64,000 nt of DNA from Boswellia sacra (taxonomy: Eukaryota; Streptophyta; Magnoliopsida; Sapindales; Burseraceae): positions 114,777 through 178,776 of the forward strand of contig SNVD02003460.1 in assembly GCA_013180625.2 (NCBI GenBank), in the 5' to 3' direction. Below the pieces are notes generated by a model, which saw only the letters and a program-made list of their open reading frames with translations, had not been told where the DNA came from and did no database searches. This document shows, one piece after another, positions 1 through 11,362 of the stretch (within the stretch, counting starts at the first letter, position 1; each line of letters opens with the position of its first letter). The translations under genes and the position numbers were made by a program.

Positions 1-204
1 ATTTTAATTAATTTATTAAAATAAATTAATAAATTTATTAATAAGAATTAATATATTAAAATAAATATAAGTAAAAAATAAATTAATAAATTTATGGTTT
101 TTCTATTAATTTATTATTCTACTCACCATAAACAAAAATAAATTAATAAAGTACAGTAAAAAGCTCTATTCTTTAAGTATATTTTTGTTCCTTTAGTGTT
201 AAAA

Positions 205-300
205 AAGTTGTTTGGCCCAGTGGTTAGAAGTCTTTGTGATAGTTTGGAGTCTTGGGTTCGAGTCCTTTCATTGCATTTGTTTCAACTAATATTTTTTCTT
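205..300 (+). repeat. tRNA-derived SINE head with pol III promoter boxes
   Basis: An A box (TGGCCCAGTGG, 213-223) and a B box (GGTTCGAGTCC, 255-265) lie 31 bp apart, the arrangement of an internal RNA polymerase III promoter. The sequence around them does not fold as a complete tRNA with a paired acceptor stem, so a tRNA-derived SINE head fits better than a tRNA gene. The 3' boundary and any tail are unclear. Confidence 0.55.
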
Positions 301-499
301 AGATGGAATCTATAGTTAGGGGGATTTAGGTAATTGCAATGGTTTTGGATGGAATAGTAATGTCATTTAACAGCAAAAGTGACGGAAGGGTGGTTTGTGA
401 TGAATTTCGAAAAAGTCAAAGGTACTGCATGATGAAAATTGGTAAACAGTGTTTTTGAATGAAATTAAGCCAAAACCTAGGGGTGTCTGTGTGAATAAC

Positions 500-860
500 C
501 CTTTTACTAAAATACCCCAAAATGTTAATTTGAAAGCTAATAGAATTTGTTGGCTGGACCTGGATGAAGCTTAAACATAAACGTTAGAGACCGCGCTAAC
601 ATATTTACATAAGAGGCTTTCCACATGATAATTAGCTAAACTTCAGGGGTGGTTTATGATATTATCCTATATGAAATTATATCATTTTACTAAAATACCC
701 TAAAACGTTAATTTGAAAGCTAACGGAATCTGTTGGTTGTACCTAGATGAAGCTTAAACGTAAACGTTAAGGACCGCACTGATATATTTACATAAGAGGC
801 TTTCTGCATGATAATTAGCTAAACTTCAGGGGTGATTTATGATATTATCCCAATATAAAA
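500..860. repeat. Two-copy tandem duplication, about 182-bp unit
   Basis: The segment starting near 502 (TTTTACTAAAATACCCCAAA) is repeated from about 684 with scattered substitutions. Both copies end in a shared motif, CTTCAGGGGTGGTTTATGAT or a close variant, before an AT-rich stretch. No coding potential is seen. It may be the edge of a small DNA transposon, but no clear inverted termini were found. Confidence 0.7.
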
Positions 861-1048
861 TAGTATTTTTACTATAATATTAAATCCTTTTAGGGCTTAA
901 CATCTAAAGATAATATTTTACTTTTTCTCAAAGATAATTTTATAACATGATTATTAATTGATTATATATTAGTAAATAAAATCATTTATTTAAAAAATGT
1001 TATCTATTAGCAAATTTATGAATGATAAATTTGGTATTTGATCAACTC

Positions 1049-1055
<7 letters not shown>

Positions 1056-1102
<47 letters not shown>
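1056..1102. repeat. (TA)n microsatellite
   Basis: An uninterrupted run of TA dinucleotides, about 23 units. Confidence 0.95.
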
Positions 1103-1104
<2 letters not shown>

Positions 1105-1207
1105 AAACTAATTATATAATCTTCACTGATCACCTACTTTTCAAACAATACGAAAACAATAAAAAAAAAATACATTCAACCAAAAGCTCTTGAAAAGATT
1201 TACAAAG

Positions 1208-1209
<2 letters not shown>

Positions 1210-1241
<32 letters not shown>
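1210..1241. repeat. (GA)n microsatellite
   Basis: An uninterrupted GA run of about 16 units. Confidence 0.95.
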
Positions 1242-1242
<1 letters not shown>

Positions 1243-1245
<3 letters not shown>

Positions 1246-2270
1246 AAGAATGAGATTGATCAATTTAAGCTACGGCTATGCCAAACGAGGAGGAGCTTAG
1301 ATTGCTCTTGAAGGCAAAATTTTTTAAAGATTACATTACATCTCTGATGAGACACAAAGGTGAGAGACATATGAAAGTAGACAGAAAGCTAAAACTGGGT
1401 TTGAGAGAGAATTGAACGAAGAGAGAATGACTAAAAAATGGTGTTTGACTTTGAACAATGAACTAAGAGAGCACTAATTAATATGACAGAGAATGAGAAA
1501 AAAGTAGGAGTTTATATATATATATAAATGAAAATTAAGCAGATTGTAGCCATTGAATATAACGGAGGTCTACCAGACAAGGTTTGCAGAAAAAAAAAAA
1601 GATATCCAGTGCACTTGGGGGCACGCACGTGCGTGTGTCAGTTTGTACGTGCGCACTCAGGCGCACGTGTGTGTAGACTTTATGACTCAAATTTTGATAA
1701 AAATGTTATACTAAACTTAAATATTTTCTTAATTTTTTTAAATTAATCATAAATTGGGTTGTTTGACTAACAAATCTATAGCATACAATTTTCAAGTGAA
1801 CTAAGGTCCAATAACAAGTATGTAGATGGTTCTATAAAGAGAGAGATATGTTTTCAAAATAGGGCAAAAATTATGAAAACAAATCAATTTTTAAAGAAAA
1901 CAAAATGAATTATACAAGATTTTGGAAAACGAGAAATGTGAGAGTTACATAAGATTTTGACCTAATTATTTTGAAAAGGTATTATATTACGTAATATTTG
2001 GTATAGTAATAATTCGAAGAAAAGATTCCTATATAGTTGTGTATAAATATTTTTAGATAGCATAAAAGATTTGCATTAATGCTAATAAATCATATATAGT
2101 TGTGATGATTTCCAAGAAAATCATATGTTTATAATGAGTTACAAAGATATGTATGTGTCTAAGAGGAAACGAAAATAAAAGTGGTCTAGAGTAATTGAAT
2201 GTTGTGCATCAACATGATTATTACCCAAAAGAAAAATCTATATATGCACTATATAATTCATATAGCTAGT
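1243..2270. other. AT-rich stretch without recognised gene
   Basis: Only short ORFs occur. One at 1528-1746 runs through a GTGC/GCAC-rich patch (about 1610-1675) and resembles no protein I know. I see nothing supportable here. Confidence 0.6.
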
Positions 2271-2274
2271 ACGA

Positions 2275-3590
2275 TTTAAGATTTGCTATGTAAAATCCAT
2301 AAGCATACGAAATCGAACAAGTAATAAATGATGAGTGAGTTATCGTTCCCACGAAAATTGGTTATTAACTACTAAAATTAATCTAACTACGATTTTATTT
2401 GAATAATTGATGTGAATATCAAATTTAAAGAAATTGACTAACCAACTTACTTATTTTGAGTACCAAATAAAGAAATAATTAATCTTTTAAAAAAAATTTA
2501 GAAAAAATCAATGGTATTGAATTCTAGGGTATCAGGTTTCACCTAAATTGTATACTCTGTTATTCAATTAAATTCAATTGATGTTTTATTAACCTTATTG
2601 CCAACAAATTTCTCTAAGGTAATTGTTATTATTTTTCAAGCAATAACAATATATAACTATAGTGAGAATCGCATTCCTACTTCATCTAATCAACCTATAA
2701 TTATCCTTTAAGCACAAGAAATCATATAGAGTTACACAAGCCATAATTATATTTCTTTCTCATGTGAGTTATCATAAATCATTCAAGTACTAATATAAAC
2801 TAACTTTTCAGTCTAATTTATACCCCAATTCATGCAATAGTTGGTAAGACATCACAAGCATTAAAACACATGAATAACTTACTCAACAAGAAATTGAATA
2901 AACATCAAAATATTGAATTGAAATAATAGAGTATCAAACTTGGCTACATCCTAACCTACGATAAAGGAATTTAGTTCGTAATATAAAGAGAAATAACACA
3001 TATAACATTCATAGAGACAAAAGAGAAGAAAAACTTTGAAAACTTGAAGATTCTCCTTAAAATTATGCCTCCAATGGTTGTAGATTGTTTTCTTACCTCA
3101 TTAAGACTTCTAGGGACGCCTTTGATAATCCCTTAAAACCCTCAAATATGCTTATTTATATTCTATACAGGAAAAAAGTCAAATCCGAGCTAAAACAGGA
3201 ATCCTGAAAATTTCTAAAATCGGGCCCGCGCAAGGGCCCCAACTCTCTGGTCATAAAACATTCTTTTTTTGGCTCTTGCGCTACGGTGCTAGTTGCCTTG
3301 CACGGGAGTGCCAAGTTACTAGTTGCAAAGTATAAAATTCTCTTGCTATTGCGCCAATGCGCCACCTTTTCTTGCGCAAAAGCGCCACATCTCTAACTTG
3401 AAGCTTCGAATTTTTTCCTCCTTTGACTCTATTTTCTTCTAAAATTGATGTGCTTTATTAAAAATTTATCTTCTTTCTTTCAAAAGAATCTGCATTTAAC
3501 TAAAATAGCACATTATTTTCTCCTTATTTCACCTAAAAGCTAATCAAAAATTAAATTTTAGGATTAGTAAATTAGTGAATAAAATTCACT
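2275..3590 (-). repeat. Degenerate Athila-like LTR, minus orientation
   Basis: The left edge (2300-2360) contains a block, AAGTAATAAATGATGAGTGA followed by a TATCGTTCCCACGA motif. It is the reverse complement of the 3' end of the Athila-like LTRs at 41573-42986, 54955-56363 and 60050-61446. The rest is strongly diverged. Limits are approximate and no target duplication is recognisable. Confidence 0.5.
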
Positions 3591-4440
3591 AGCAAATATC
3601 GCCAAACTTAATATTTTGCTAGTACTCAAGCAAAACCAAAACAATCAATAACATAAAACAAATATCGTCAAGTCAAAAATTGCCCATGTCAAATCAAACT
3701 TCTGCTTTATCACTGTAATGAATCTCAAAAATTGGATCATTGATAACTCAAAAGAAATTACAAACTCGCAAAACCATCTAAGATCCTCCTCAACATCGGT
3801 TAACTCTATTTTCATTTCCTCATATGTGTTTGTGCGGAGTCAATCTCACATTGTTGAATGCAATTCAAATGAGATTATTCAACTAAATAAGTAAAACAAA
3901 CATTTATCATATAAAAAACAGAGACTCCATAAGCTCACTAGTCAAGTTACTCTCCAATAATTTAGATCAATTCAACATCAAAGATCAAATAGGACTTTTC
4001 AAAGCTTGTAATGTCTGACTAGGTCAATAAGGGTATGGAAAGAAAGTCAATTTTTTGGGTTTAATTTACTCATAAGGCATCTAAAATCTCCCAAAAACTT
4101 CATACTTATCCACCCTTACAAAATCATGTTCGCAATACAATTCCTATCAAGCTTCAATTGAGTTTCATCTCCCCTTCTATTGTTGAACATCTACTAAATA
4201 CTGCAAAAGCACACAACACCTTCATCTTGTCAACTCGGGTGACTGCTGACTATTCTCTCTCTCTCTCTCTCTCTTTTTCTTTTCTGGACAATGCAATGTT
4301 GATTCCATTAAGCTTTCTTTTTAGTTCTGTAACAAACTTTCAGCTAGTAACTCTTAAGCCAATTGGCCTTAGGTACTGGATGTTAAGACATCCTTAAGAG
4401 CTTACTTGCTTAAACTAAAAATGCTACAAAATCAACCTCA
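3591..4440 (-). repeat. Internal remnant of a Gypsy element next to the decayed LTR
   Basis: Positions 4340-4400 contain the TTGGCCTTAG...GTTAAGACA...GAGCTTA motif that also occurs twice at 34860-35075, inside the LOG-carrying retrotransposon. The orientation relative to the neighbouring LTR is the same as there. A short CT microsatellite lies at 4254-4273. No intact ORF is present. Confidence 0.45.
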
Positions 4441-4474
4441 TCCATTTTCTTTTATTAGTATAGAGAGAATACTA

Positions 4475-4972
4475 CTAATTATTGAATTCATTGAAGGGTT
4501 CAATATTACCCATAGCCGCTGCCTCAAACAACAACGTAAGAGGATTCATGGCTGGGATGCTCTCGTTGTTCTGACTCCTGCCGTTTTGGACTGGTGCTGC
4601 CTCATACGTATTAGGGTTTGCGATGGCGTGCGACTGATGCCCACCGTTGGTGACTAAAGCTGGTGCATTCACATTAGGGCCTGCGCTGGCGTGTGACTGA
4701 TCCCTTCCTTTGGTTACTGAAGCTGGCTCATTCAGATTAAGGCCTGTGGTGGCGTACGACTGATCCTCGCCATTGCTGACTGAGGCTAATTCATTCAGAT
4801 TAGGATTTTGATCCCCGCTCTTGTTGACCGGAGATGGCTCATTCACATTAGGCTCTGCGGTGGCTTGCGACTTATCTACCCCTTTGGTGATTGCAGTTGG
4901 CTCATTCAGTTTGGGCTTTAACGTTGCATGTGATTGACCCAACGGTTGATGGCTGATGCTGGCTCGTCATTA
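4475..4972 (-). pseudogene. Ankyrin-repeat (ACD6/ITN1-like) protein, 5' coding fragment
   Basis: The minus frame encodes about six imperfect units of 22-23 residues built on NEPASVTKG-DQSHATAGPN. These lead into LFEAAAMGNIEPF, which resembles the residues just before the first ankyrin repeat in plant ACD6/ITN1-type membrane proteins. The frame then stops, before any ankyrin repeat. No in-frame ATG starts it: an upstream TGA is followed directly by the repeat frame. It is therefore a broken 5' piece. It lies just outside the left end of the large MULE. The family call rests on one short motif; the repeat array is seen directly. Confidence 0.55.
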
Positions 4973-5053
4973 CTAACTGGAGATTCCATTCACTTTGGTT
5001 TCTGTTTCAGTGGGTTATAGGTTTAGAAGACACCGTCTATGTTTAGTTATAAG

Positions 5054-5145
5054 GGGATATTTTTTATTTGACCCCTTTCGGGCTCATGTAACTAAATATA
5101 ACCCCTTTCCCAAATTTAACTATTTTTGACCCCTTTTATAAGAGA
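5054..5145 (+). repeat. MULE left terminal inverted repeat
   Basis: Imperfect inverted partner of 30395-30479, roughly 70% identical by eye. It is preceded by the 9-bp AGTTATAAG flank. Confidence 0.65.
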
Positions 5146-5489
5146 AAAGACTAGAATACCCTTACTACTTCTTCTTCTACTTCTTCCACCAACAAGCCTA
5201 CACTTATGAAACAAATAATGAAGGTTTTCACGTTTGAACATCTCAATTCCATCTCAATTCCATCAACAAGTAGTACTTTTTCAAAGTACTTCTAGAGATT
5301 GAATAGGCACAGCTACAACCACTGCAGAGTCTGGTGTTGCTCCGGTTCTTGTTCAATAACCACTGTATGTTGAGATTTATTATTTAGACTTGTTTTCTCC
5401 CCTGTTTTTATTTGATATCTATCAAAGTGGACCATGTTGAAGGAAAATAAGGCTTGAAACTGTGGTTTGTTGTTGTAAAAACGTGTTGC

Positions 5490-5760
5490 ATGACTCATTT
5501 CTCCAAAGGGTCATGCTGCACAACTCTTTTCTCTAAAGGGTCATGCTGCACGACTCTTTTCTCCAAAGGGACGTGCTGCACTACTCCTTTATCCAAAGGG
5601 TCGAGCTCCACGACTCTTTTCTCCAAAGAGACGTGCTGCACAACTCCTTTCTCCAAAGGTTTGAGCTGCACGACTCTTTTCTCCAAAGGGTCGTGGTATA
5701 CAATGCTTTTGTTGAAATAGTCGTGATACATAATACTTGTCTCCAAACAGTCGTGCAATA
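5490..5760. repeat. 30-bp minisatellite
   Basis: About nine tandem copies of a unit built on CTCTTTTCTCCAAAGGGTCG plus TGCTGCACGA. The 30-bp period is a multiple of three, so long frames stay open on both strands and encode degenerate decapeptides. These frames are by-products of the repeat and not genes. The array lies just upstream of the MuDR exon. Confidence 0.9.
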
Positions 5761-5819
5761 GAGTGAAATCTGTTTGAGCTAATTGTATTGTTTTGTATTG
5801 GTATTGCAGGCTTCAGTAA

Positions 5820-6385
5820 ATGGATAATGTTCATTTTCCTATTACGTATAATGGTGAATGGGTGTCGAGTGGCAGAGATTTTTTTGTCAATGGTCGTAGA
5901 AGTAAAGGTGTGACTTTGCCTATGTCAACAACCTATAAAGAGTTAGTTCGTAAAGTTTCTAAAGTCACTAATAAATCTTTAGTGGAAAACACATTTTCAT
6001 TGCAATATATGTTAAGGGCAGATATTCCACTTCCTCCATCAATAGTAGAAAGTGATGATGATTTGAAATATTTCTTAGAAGAAAACCTCAATATGGACCC
6101 TTCAAATAGGATCCCCTTGTGCGCAATCGTTGAACCCCGTTCACAGAAATTGATATTAAAAATGGTATAGGTTTGAGGGAGGGTAGTAACCAACTTCTTA
6201 CCAGTGTTCCCTCAACATACCTAGAAGAACATTGTCATGCAATTCCATCCATTATTAATAAAGATGATGTGCTGGAAGAACCATTAGTTAATACTCATCT
6301 TGATCCACGTCACATGGATGATTTACAGAATTTCTATGTTATTGCACGACCCAGTCGTGCAACAGAACAGATTTTGTTTTGAAAT
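5820..6385 (+). pseudogene. MuDR-type transposase N-terminal exon remnant
   Basis: The ORF 5820-6170 (116 aa) begins MDNVHFPITYNGEW and contains a middle segment, LPMSTTYKELVRKVS, followed by LQYML and a YFLEENL block ending in PLCAIVE. This is the layout of the N-terminal domain that precedes the MuDR zinc-finger and MULE catalytic domains in plant MULE transposases. Immediately after its stop another frame (6173-6382) carries a plausible continuation, so a frameshift or unspliced junction separates them. The catalytic DDE domain and SWIM zinc finger are absent. Transposition from this copy is not possible. The family is recognised from the overall pattern. Confidence 0.65.
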
Positions 6386-6720
6386 CTGCTTCGTTGCAAT
6401 AGAGTAGAATCTGATTGCACGACTAGGTCGTGCAACAGAACAGATTCTGTTTTAAAATCTGCTTCGTTGCACGACCCAGTCGTGCTGATAGCACGACTGG
6501 GTTGTGCAATAGAGTAGAATCTGTCTTATTGCATGACCCGATCATGCAACAAAACAGATTATGTTTTAAAATTTGGTTTGTTGCACGACCGGGTCGTGCA
6601 TTAGTCTAATGGGTTCATTGCATGACCCCGTCATCCTGATTGCAGTAGAGTGAATTCTGGGCAATGTGCACGACTCGATTACAACGAAAAGTTAGCACAA
6701 CCAGGTCGTGCACAAGATGA
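6340..6720. repeat. Array of GCACGACC/GGTCGTGC palindromes
   Basis: The motif GCACGAC(C/T)(G/C/A)GGTCGTGC and its half-sites recur about a dozen times, interleaved with AACAGA-TTTTGTTTTAAAATCTG spacers. The symmetric copies can form short hairpins. It behaves like the subterminal binding-site arrays of DNA transposons. Confidence 0.75.
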
Positions 6721-7621
6721 AAGTGGCATCTTTGCACCACCACGAGCGAAGTAGCATTTTTGCACCATAACAATGTGTTTACAATATATACATGTACACC
6801 TTTAAACCGTGGATGAAATCAGTTTATAATTACCAAAGTGCTTTAATTATTCAAAAAGTGATACATGGATACAAAGACAATAATATCACCAAAGGTATGA
6901 TTCTGCAATTACTTAGTCCCTTGAATCAAATACATATATCCGAAAGAGTATTACAAAGTTTGAGAAGAATGTCATGGTTTCTAAAATGCGGAATTTCAAC
7001 ATGGTTTTGCAACTCATTTCCACGATCTCATGTCAAACATATCTGCCGCCAACTTCTTCCTATACTTTCGATAGAAGTTTGGATGACGTGTAACTTCTAT
7101 GGACTCACTAGTAATCAAACAACATAAGAAAAACTCAACAATCTCCACTGCACGAGAAAAGAACATAATGGTTAGTTGCAACTTCAAGAGAGGATATTAC
7201 GATAAAAGAAACAAGTTTAATGATAAATTGGAGTGACACCTTACCTGTTATTGGGGAACACCTTGGAATCGAACGACCGGCCATGGATCTGCACCACCAC
7301 CGTTCTTCCCATCAACGGCCTATAGCAATAAAGGAATCATATGTGCATATGGCGACCTTTGACTTTAAAATTCATCATCCCTATATAGATTGTGGTCCAA
7401 GTCATATACATCGATCTTGCTTTCTTTCACGTTAACTACCAACACCCAATGAATTTGCCCAACATTTATTGGAATGAAAACCTAAGGCAGTACTTTGGAA
7501 TAGACATTGAATAGAAAGTACTTATCCTGGATATTTCCATCATTGAGGAGCTTAAGACTTCTATATATCTCATTAGATTATTTAAGTAGGGAGACAGAGA
7601 AAATGAGAGAGAACCAGAAAC
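6721..7621. other. MULE interior, no recognised gene
   Basis: Contains short ORFs (6792-7127 plus, 7220-7435 plus) that match nothing I recognise. I looked here on the minus strand for the next RsmD-like exon and found none. Confidence 0.5.
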
Positions 7622-7760
7622 CTACAAATTGCATTGATCGTTCTATGAAATTCTCAACACGAACTGTATGTATAGAAGAAACATCAAGAAACCCACTCCA
7701 CTCAAAGTTTGGTTTTAAAACATTGGAAACAATCCAAGGGTCCATCTCAACAAAATGCAC
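7622..7760 (-). pseudogene. RsmD-like rRNA (guanine-N2) methyltransferase, downstream exon
   Basis: The minus frame reads VHFVEMDPWIVSNVL, then an NFEWSGF and IHTVRVENF segment, ending at QFVG. This is the part of plant RsmD-type methyltransferases that follows SAM-binding motif I; the acidic residue of VEMDPW is expected to contact SAM. A splice acceptor (TTCGTAG) precedes 7760 and a GT donor follows 7622. The exon is 139 nt and starts in phase 0. That matches the phase-0 end of the exon at 28959-29063, which carries the preceding protein segment. The two lie 21.2 kb apart on the same strand in the correct order. The following exons are missing, so this is a broken copy. Confidence 0.75.
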
Positions 7761-7979
7761 CTACGAATTTACAAATACAAGAAAAAGGTACCTCAACGAA
7801 AGATATAAAAGTAAACAGAAAGCCGGACACAACATCTCAAAACTTATATTCTATCATTCCAAACATAAAAAGCTGCGTCGCATCAGTAAAAACAGAAAAA
7901 CTAACTAGACGAGACGAGGTTGATTTCAATGATTTGGTAAAGAGCCCAGCCTCGTCGGCCTTGTGGATTCTTTCTCTTT

Positions 7980-9087
7980 CTTAACACGACGACGATCTGA
8001 TTCTCACTCAATTATCAGCCCAGGTACTGGTTTGATACGACTCTTAATTTTTTTTAATTCAGACTCAACCTTATGTACCACAACATTGTGTTTTCATTGA
8101 TGTGCATATGCATGTATATATTATATAAACCTCGTTGGTTTTAATATTATGGGCATTGTGTAGAGTTCTCTTTATAATCTGTATTAATAGTCTTTATATA
8201 TCCTAAATTTTGACTTCTTTAGGTGAGTTCTGGCCGTGATCAGGGCATGGTTGTTTTGATTTTTCCCTAAAGAATATAACTTTCGATGTGGGTATTTTGG
8301 AGTTTGAAGTTGACATAAGGTTTCTAGCTATCTGTGAAGATTTGATCCATATTTGGGTTCAAAAAGTATGGCAAAGAAAGTTGGGAAATGGGTTTTAGGT
8401 TTGATATATATATTTGCAGTTGCAACTATCTGGATTGCTGCTAGTTTTGTGGTTCAGTCCGTTGTAGATGGCGGTGTTTCGCCGTTTCTCATCTCATACA
8501 TTTGCAATTTGTTGTTTGTTGTTTACATTCCTATTGTTGAGATAGGGCGATATTTGGTGGATACTTATGGAAGTTTATTGTTCTGGAGAAATAAAAAGAG
8601 TAGCCCTTTACATAAATTGGGAGACTCGGAGCAGGCCATTCTTCTTGAAGAGAGTGATGTAGGAGTAAAAGTAGAAAGCTCATATACGTCTGGGCTTTTG
8701 GAAGAGGAAGAAATTAGTCAGCAAGGGAGAGGCATTGGTTTCTGTTCAGAACTTGTTTCACTTGAAAGAGCCTTGCCCATTTTTTCAGTTGGGGAAGGTG
8801 CTGATAGAGGAGTGGATGAAAAAGGGCGATGGACACGCAATAGAGTGGCAAAGGTCAACCTGTTGATATGCCCATCTTGGTTTTTGGCACAGCTGACTTT
8901 TAATCTCTCATTGAAGCATACCACAGTGACGGTAAGCATTTATTGGGTGAAGCTTATTAGTGTTCTTCTTTGCATGATGGGAACTATAATTGTCAGCTTG
9001 GGTGACTCAGAAACCAATACAGTCTCTAGCATTTGTTTTATAACTTGTGCTGTGGCTATCTTTTTCACTTTTTATTTTTATTCTTAG
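7980..9087 (+). pseudogene. SLC35F-type (EamA/DMT) transporter, 5' gene fragment with internal deletion
   Basis: An untranslated first exon probably ends at about 8022 (CCCAG/GTACTGG). The coding frame starts at ATG 8368 (MAKKVGKWVLGLIYIFAVATIW). Early hydrophobic segments (about residues 7-30 and 40-60) are followed by a hydrophilic acidic loop. A membrane pair follows (LLICPSWFLAQLTFNLSLKHTTVT and WVKLISVLLCMMGTIIVSLGD). This resembles plant relatives of solute carrier 35 F5 and of yeast YML018C, membrane proteins of the drug/metabolite transporter superfamily. After TTVT a GT-donor sequence runs straight into a later exon, so the intron and the exon encoding an intervening helix pair are deleted. 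The frame stops at 9087. Only the 5' part of the gene is present. The transport substrate is unknown. Confidence 0.7.
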
Positions 9088-9354
9088 GTGGAGAAAAAGA
9101 TAGCCACATCACATTTTGATGCATTTATTCTGAAATTTGATTCTCAGAATTTTGTCTGCATATTCGTAAGCTTATTTTGCAGCACCTTTTTATGGTTGTC
9201 TTATTTTGGGTTTCATTTTTCTGAAATGAGGAGGCAGGGAAGAGGTCTTATGGGGCTGTTTACAAGGTAAGAGATATCAAAACTTCAGAGCTTGTTGCTA
9301 ATAACTCTACACTAATTTAGAAACCTTGCTGCTAGTCAAGGTGTTCTGCAGTGA

Positions 9355-9499
9355 ATGCCAAAGCGAAGAGGTAGAAAACCTGTTAAGAAAGTAGTCTCAT
9401 CTCCACCATCGCCGTCGCCGCTGCAGCACAATTCGGATGTCGAAGAGCCAAAAGAGCCAAAAATTGATGACAAAGAAGTTGAACTGTTACAAGAAGAAG
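9355..9499 (+). other. Exon-like ORF starting MPKRRGRKPVKK, unassigned
   Basis: Forty-eight codons start at an ATG with a basic AT-hook-like RRGRKP, then a Ser/Pro-rich and an acidic stretch. They end at a possible donor (GAAGAAG/GTATAA). I do not recognise the gene. Its composition and spliced look suggest another captured 5' exon. Confidence 0.35.
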
Positions 9500-9689
9500 G
9501 TATAATTCTTAGCTTTATCTGATGGATTGTTTGTTCATGAGCAAATTTCAGTACTTCACTAAGCTTTTTAAAATTAAAATAATTGAGATTTATTGGTTTC
9601 GAAAATCGTTGGTGAATTTCTGTAAAATTAAAAGAAATCTCCACTGGCTGTACAATCCGCAATGAACTGAGAGGATAGCCAAGGCAATG

Positions 9690-10560
9690 CTTCAAAGACA
9701 CCCTCGCATGTTCGTCGTCTTCTCCGTGTTGAGGTACAGGTGCTCCTTCAAATCTTCTTATCTAATATGCATTTAAGTTTCTAGATTTTTCATAATCCAA
9801 AAAATAGCCGTTAATTTCAATGAAAGGAAGCTAGGTTTTCTTGATCTTAAAAGCTCCGCTTAATGTAGAAGCTTCGTTTGTTTAAAGGCGGTTACAACTT
9901 AATAGAAGTTACATGAGCAAGTCTTACTTTTGAAGCTGCTATTTTGGTCTGGTCTTGATAAGGATGGAAAATATATACGAATTTTCTTTGGAAATTGTGT
10001 TATTATTTATGTTCAGTTACATCTGAAATTCTTGCCAATTAAGGTATCTTTTTGTATCCTCATTGCATCTTGACTTTGGTTTGATTGCTTGATTCATTGT
10101 GCTGTCCTATTAAAGGTGAGAAAGTGGTTATGATTCAAGTAATGAGGAGAGGGAGAAGATTAGACTCTTCTGGGAAATTGAAATAACTGCATTGCTTTAC
10201 CAAAAAATGTTTTATGTGCCTATTCAGTTGATTGCTTATTCTCGCTGGTTTTGTTTTGAGTCTTGGGGTGGTTTTATTTTGTATGTTTTATAGAAGTTGG
10301 TTGAGTTTGGTTTAATTTATTTGTTTTGTATCATGAGGAAGAAAAGCAGATTTGTTAGAATCTAGTGATTCTTTTGGTAGATAATTGAGTTGATGGGATC
10401 CGGAAGCTCAAGGGATAGGAGTTTGAGGCAGAATTCGTTGTTTCGGTCGTCTTCATCTTCATGGGATTCCCAACATGGATATTCGCAGCCATACTATGCT
10501 CAACAAACTCAAAATTATCAGCCTCAGCAAACATATCCATCGCATCTTGTAGATATAAAT
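9690..10560 (+). pseudogene. RGLG-type RING E3 ubiquitin ligase, 5' gene fragment
   Basis: A likely 5' UTR exon ends at 9739 (GGTACAG/GTGCTC). An intron follows, and the coding exon opens after an acceptor (GGTAG, about 10380) at ATG 10393. The protein starts MGSGSSRD, with a Ser-rich SLFRSSSSSWDS and a Gln/Tyr-rich YYAQQTQNYQPQQTY segment. This is the characteristic N-terminus of plant RGLG proteins (copine/vWA plus RING), including a Gly-2 myristoylation signal. Homology ends near 10545, before the vWA domain, and the frame becomes unrelated. A short exon-like piece follows at 10639-10698 (SKASKDKCEPGYPW) that I cannot assign. Only the 5' end of the gene is present. Confidence 0.65.
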
Positions 10561-11229
10561 GCCTTGATTTATCCTGTGAAAAATTTCATCCATTTTCTTT
10601 TCTGGTGTTCTATCACTGCTACTTTATTTCTTTTGCAGCTACTTCGAAGGCATCGAAGGATAAATGTGAACCAGGGTATCCTTGGTTATACTTGACATCT
10701 GAGACTTGAATCCTGAATACTGATCACCATCAACCTTGCCCTAATTGTAGAAAGTGTATATTTCATCTCTAAACTTGAGTCAAATATGGTAGTTTGTATG
10801 ATTTAAGTTAGTACAGCCTAAGATAATCTAGTTGTAGATTGGAATTTATCAATATCAAATTCTACTTTTCTGATTTCATGCACAATGAGTGTCATTGCTT
10901 GTCCAAGTTTATGTTTGTGAAGTCCGCTAGAACAGATTAAGTCATATTGTATAATATATTCCAATGCATTCAGCAACATGTAGTTAACCAATAATGGATT
11001 GCTTTCTGGCGTCATCTGTTTTTTTTTTCTTTTTTTCTTTAATCCTATTAAGTCATTTCTCCTCCTTTGTTGTGATAACTCACTATCTAGTCTTCAGAGG
11101 TTTGCAGAATTTGAAAACAAATATGTAATGCTTTTAAGTTTTGAAATGACATGGTTGATCTCAATAAAGTTTAAGGTTCCTGATATTGTAGTATGGATTC
11201 TGACAACTGTTTGTGATCTATGCTTTCAG

Positions 11230-11362
11230 TTATGCTCTGCCACCAAGAAAGGCTGAAGCTGTGGCCCAGAAGACTTTACTTATTTGGTGCTCACTTGCTT
11301 CCAGATTGGGTTTGTGGGCACTAAAAGCTGAATTGGAAGATCTGTGCTTTGTTGTTCTTCAG
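11230..11362 (+). pseudogene. RSH1-type RelA/SpoT homologue, single internal exon
   Basis: An acceptor (CTTTCAG) and a donor (CAG/GTATGC) bound a 133-nt exon encoding YALPPRKAEAVAQKTLL, then IWCSLASRLGLWALKAELEDLCF. This matches the end of the HD hydrolase region of plant chloroplast RelA/SpoT homologue 1, which takes part in (p)ppGpp metabolism. No neighbouring exon is found on either side. The intron downstream was later hit by the solo LTR at 11529. It is an orphan exon with no function expected on its own. Confidence 0.75.

Noticed and set aside
205..280. tRNA gene
   Set aside because: A and B boxes are present, but no acceptor-stem pairing or clear anticodon arm; treated as a SINE head.
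5495..5834. Protein-coding ORFs on both strands
   Set aside because: All follow from the 30-bp minisatellite, whose period is a multiple of three.
6656..8350. Left terminus of the large CACTA ending at 28813 (CACTACA with TTG flank)
   Set aside because: No CACTA-type terminus could be found here or at 18-21.8 kb; the element is taken as 5'-truncated.
9336..9701. 121-aa minus-strand ORF
   Set aside because: Shadow of the plus-strand exon-like ORF at 9355-9499 and adjacent intron; no recognisable protein.
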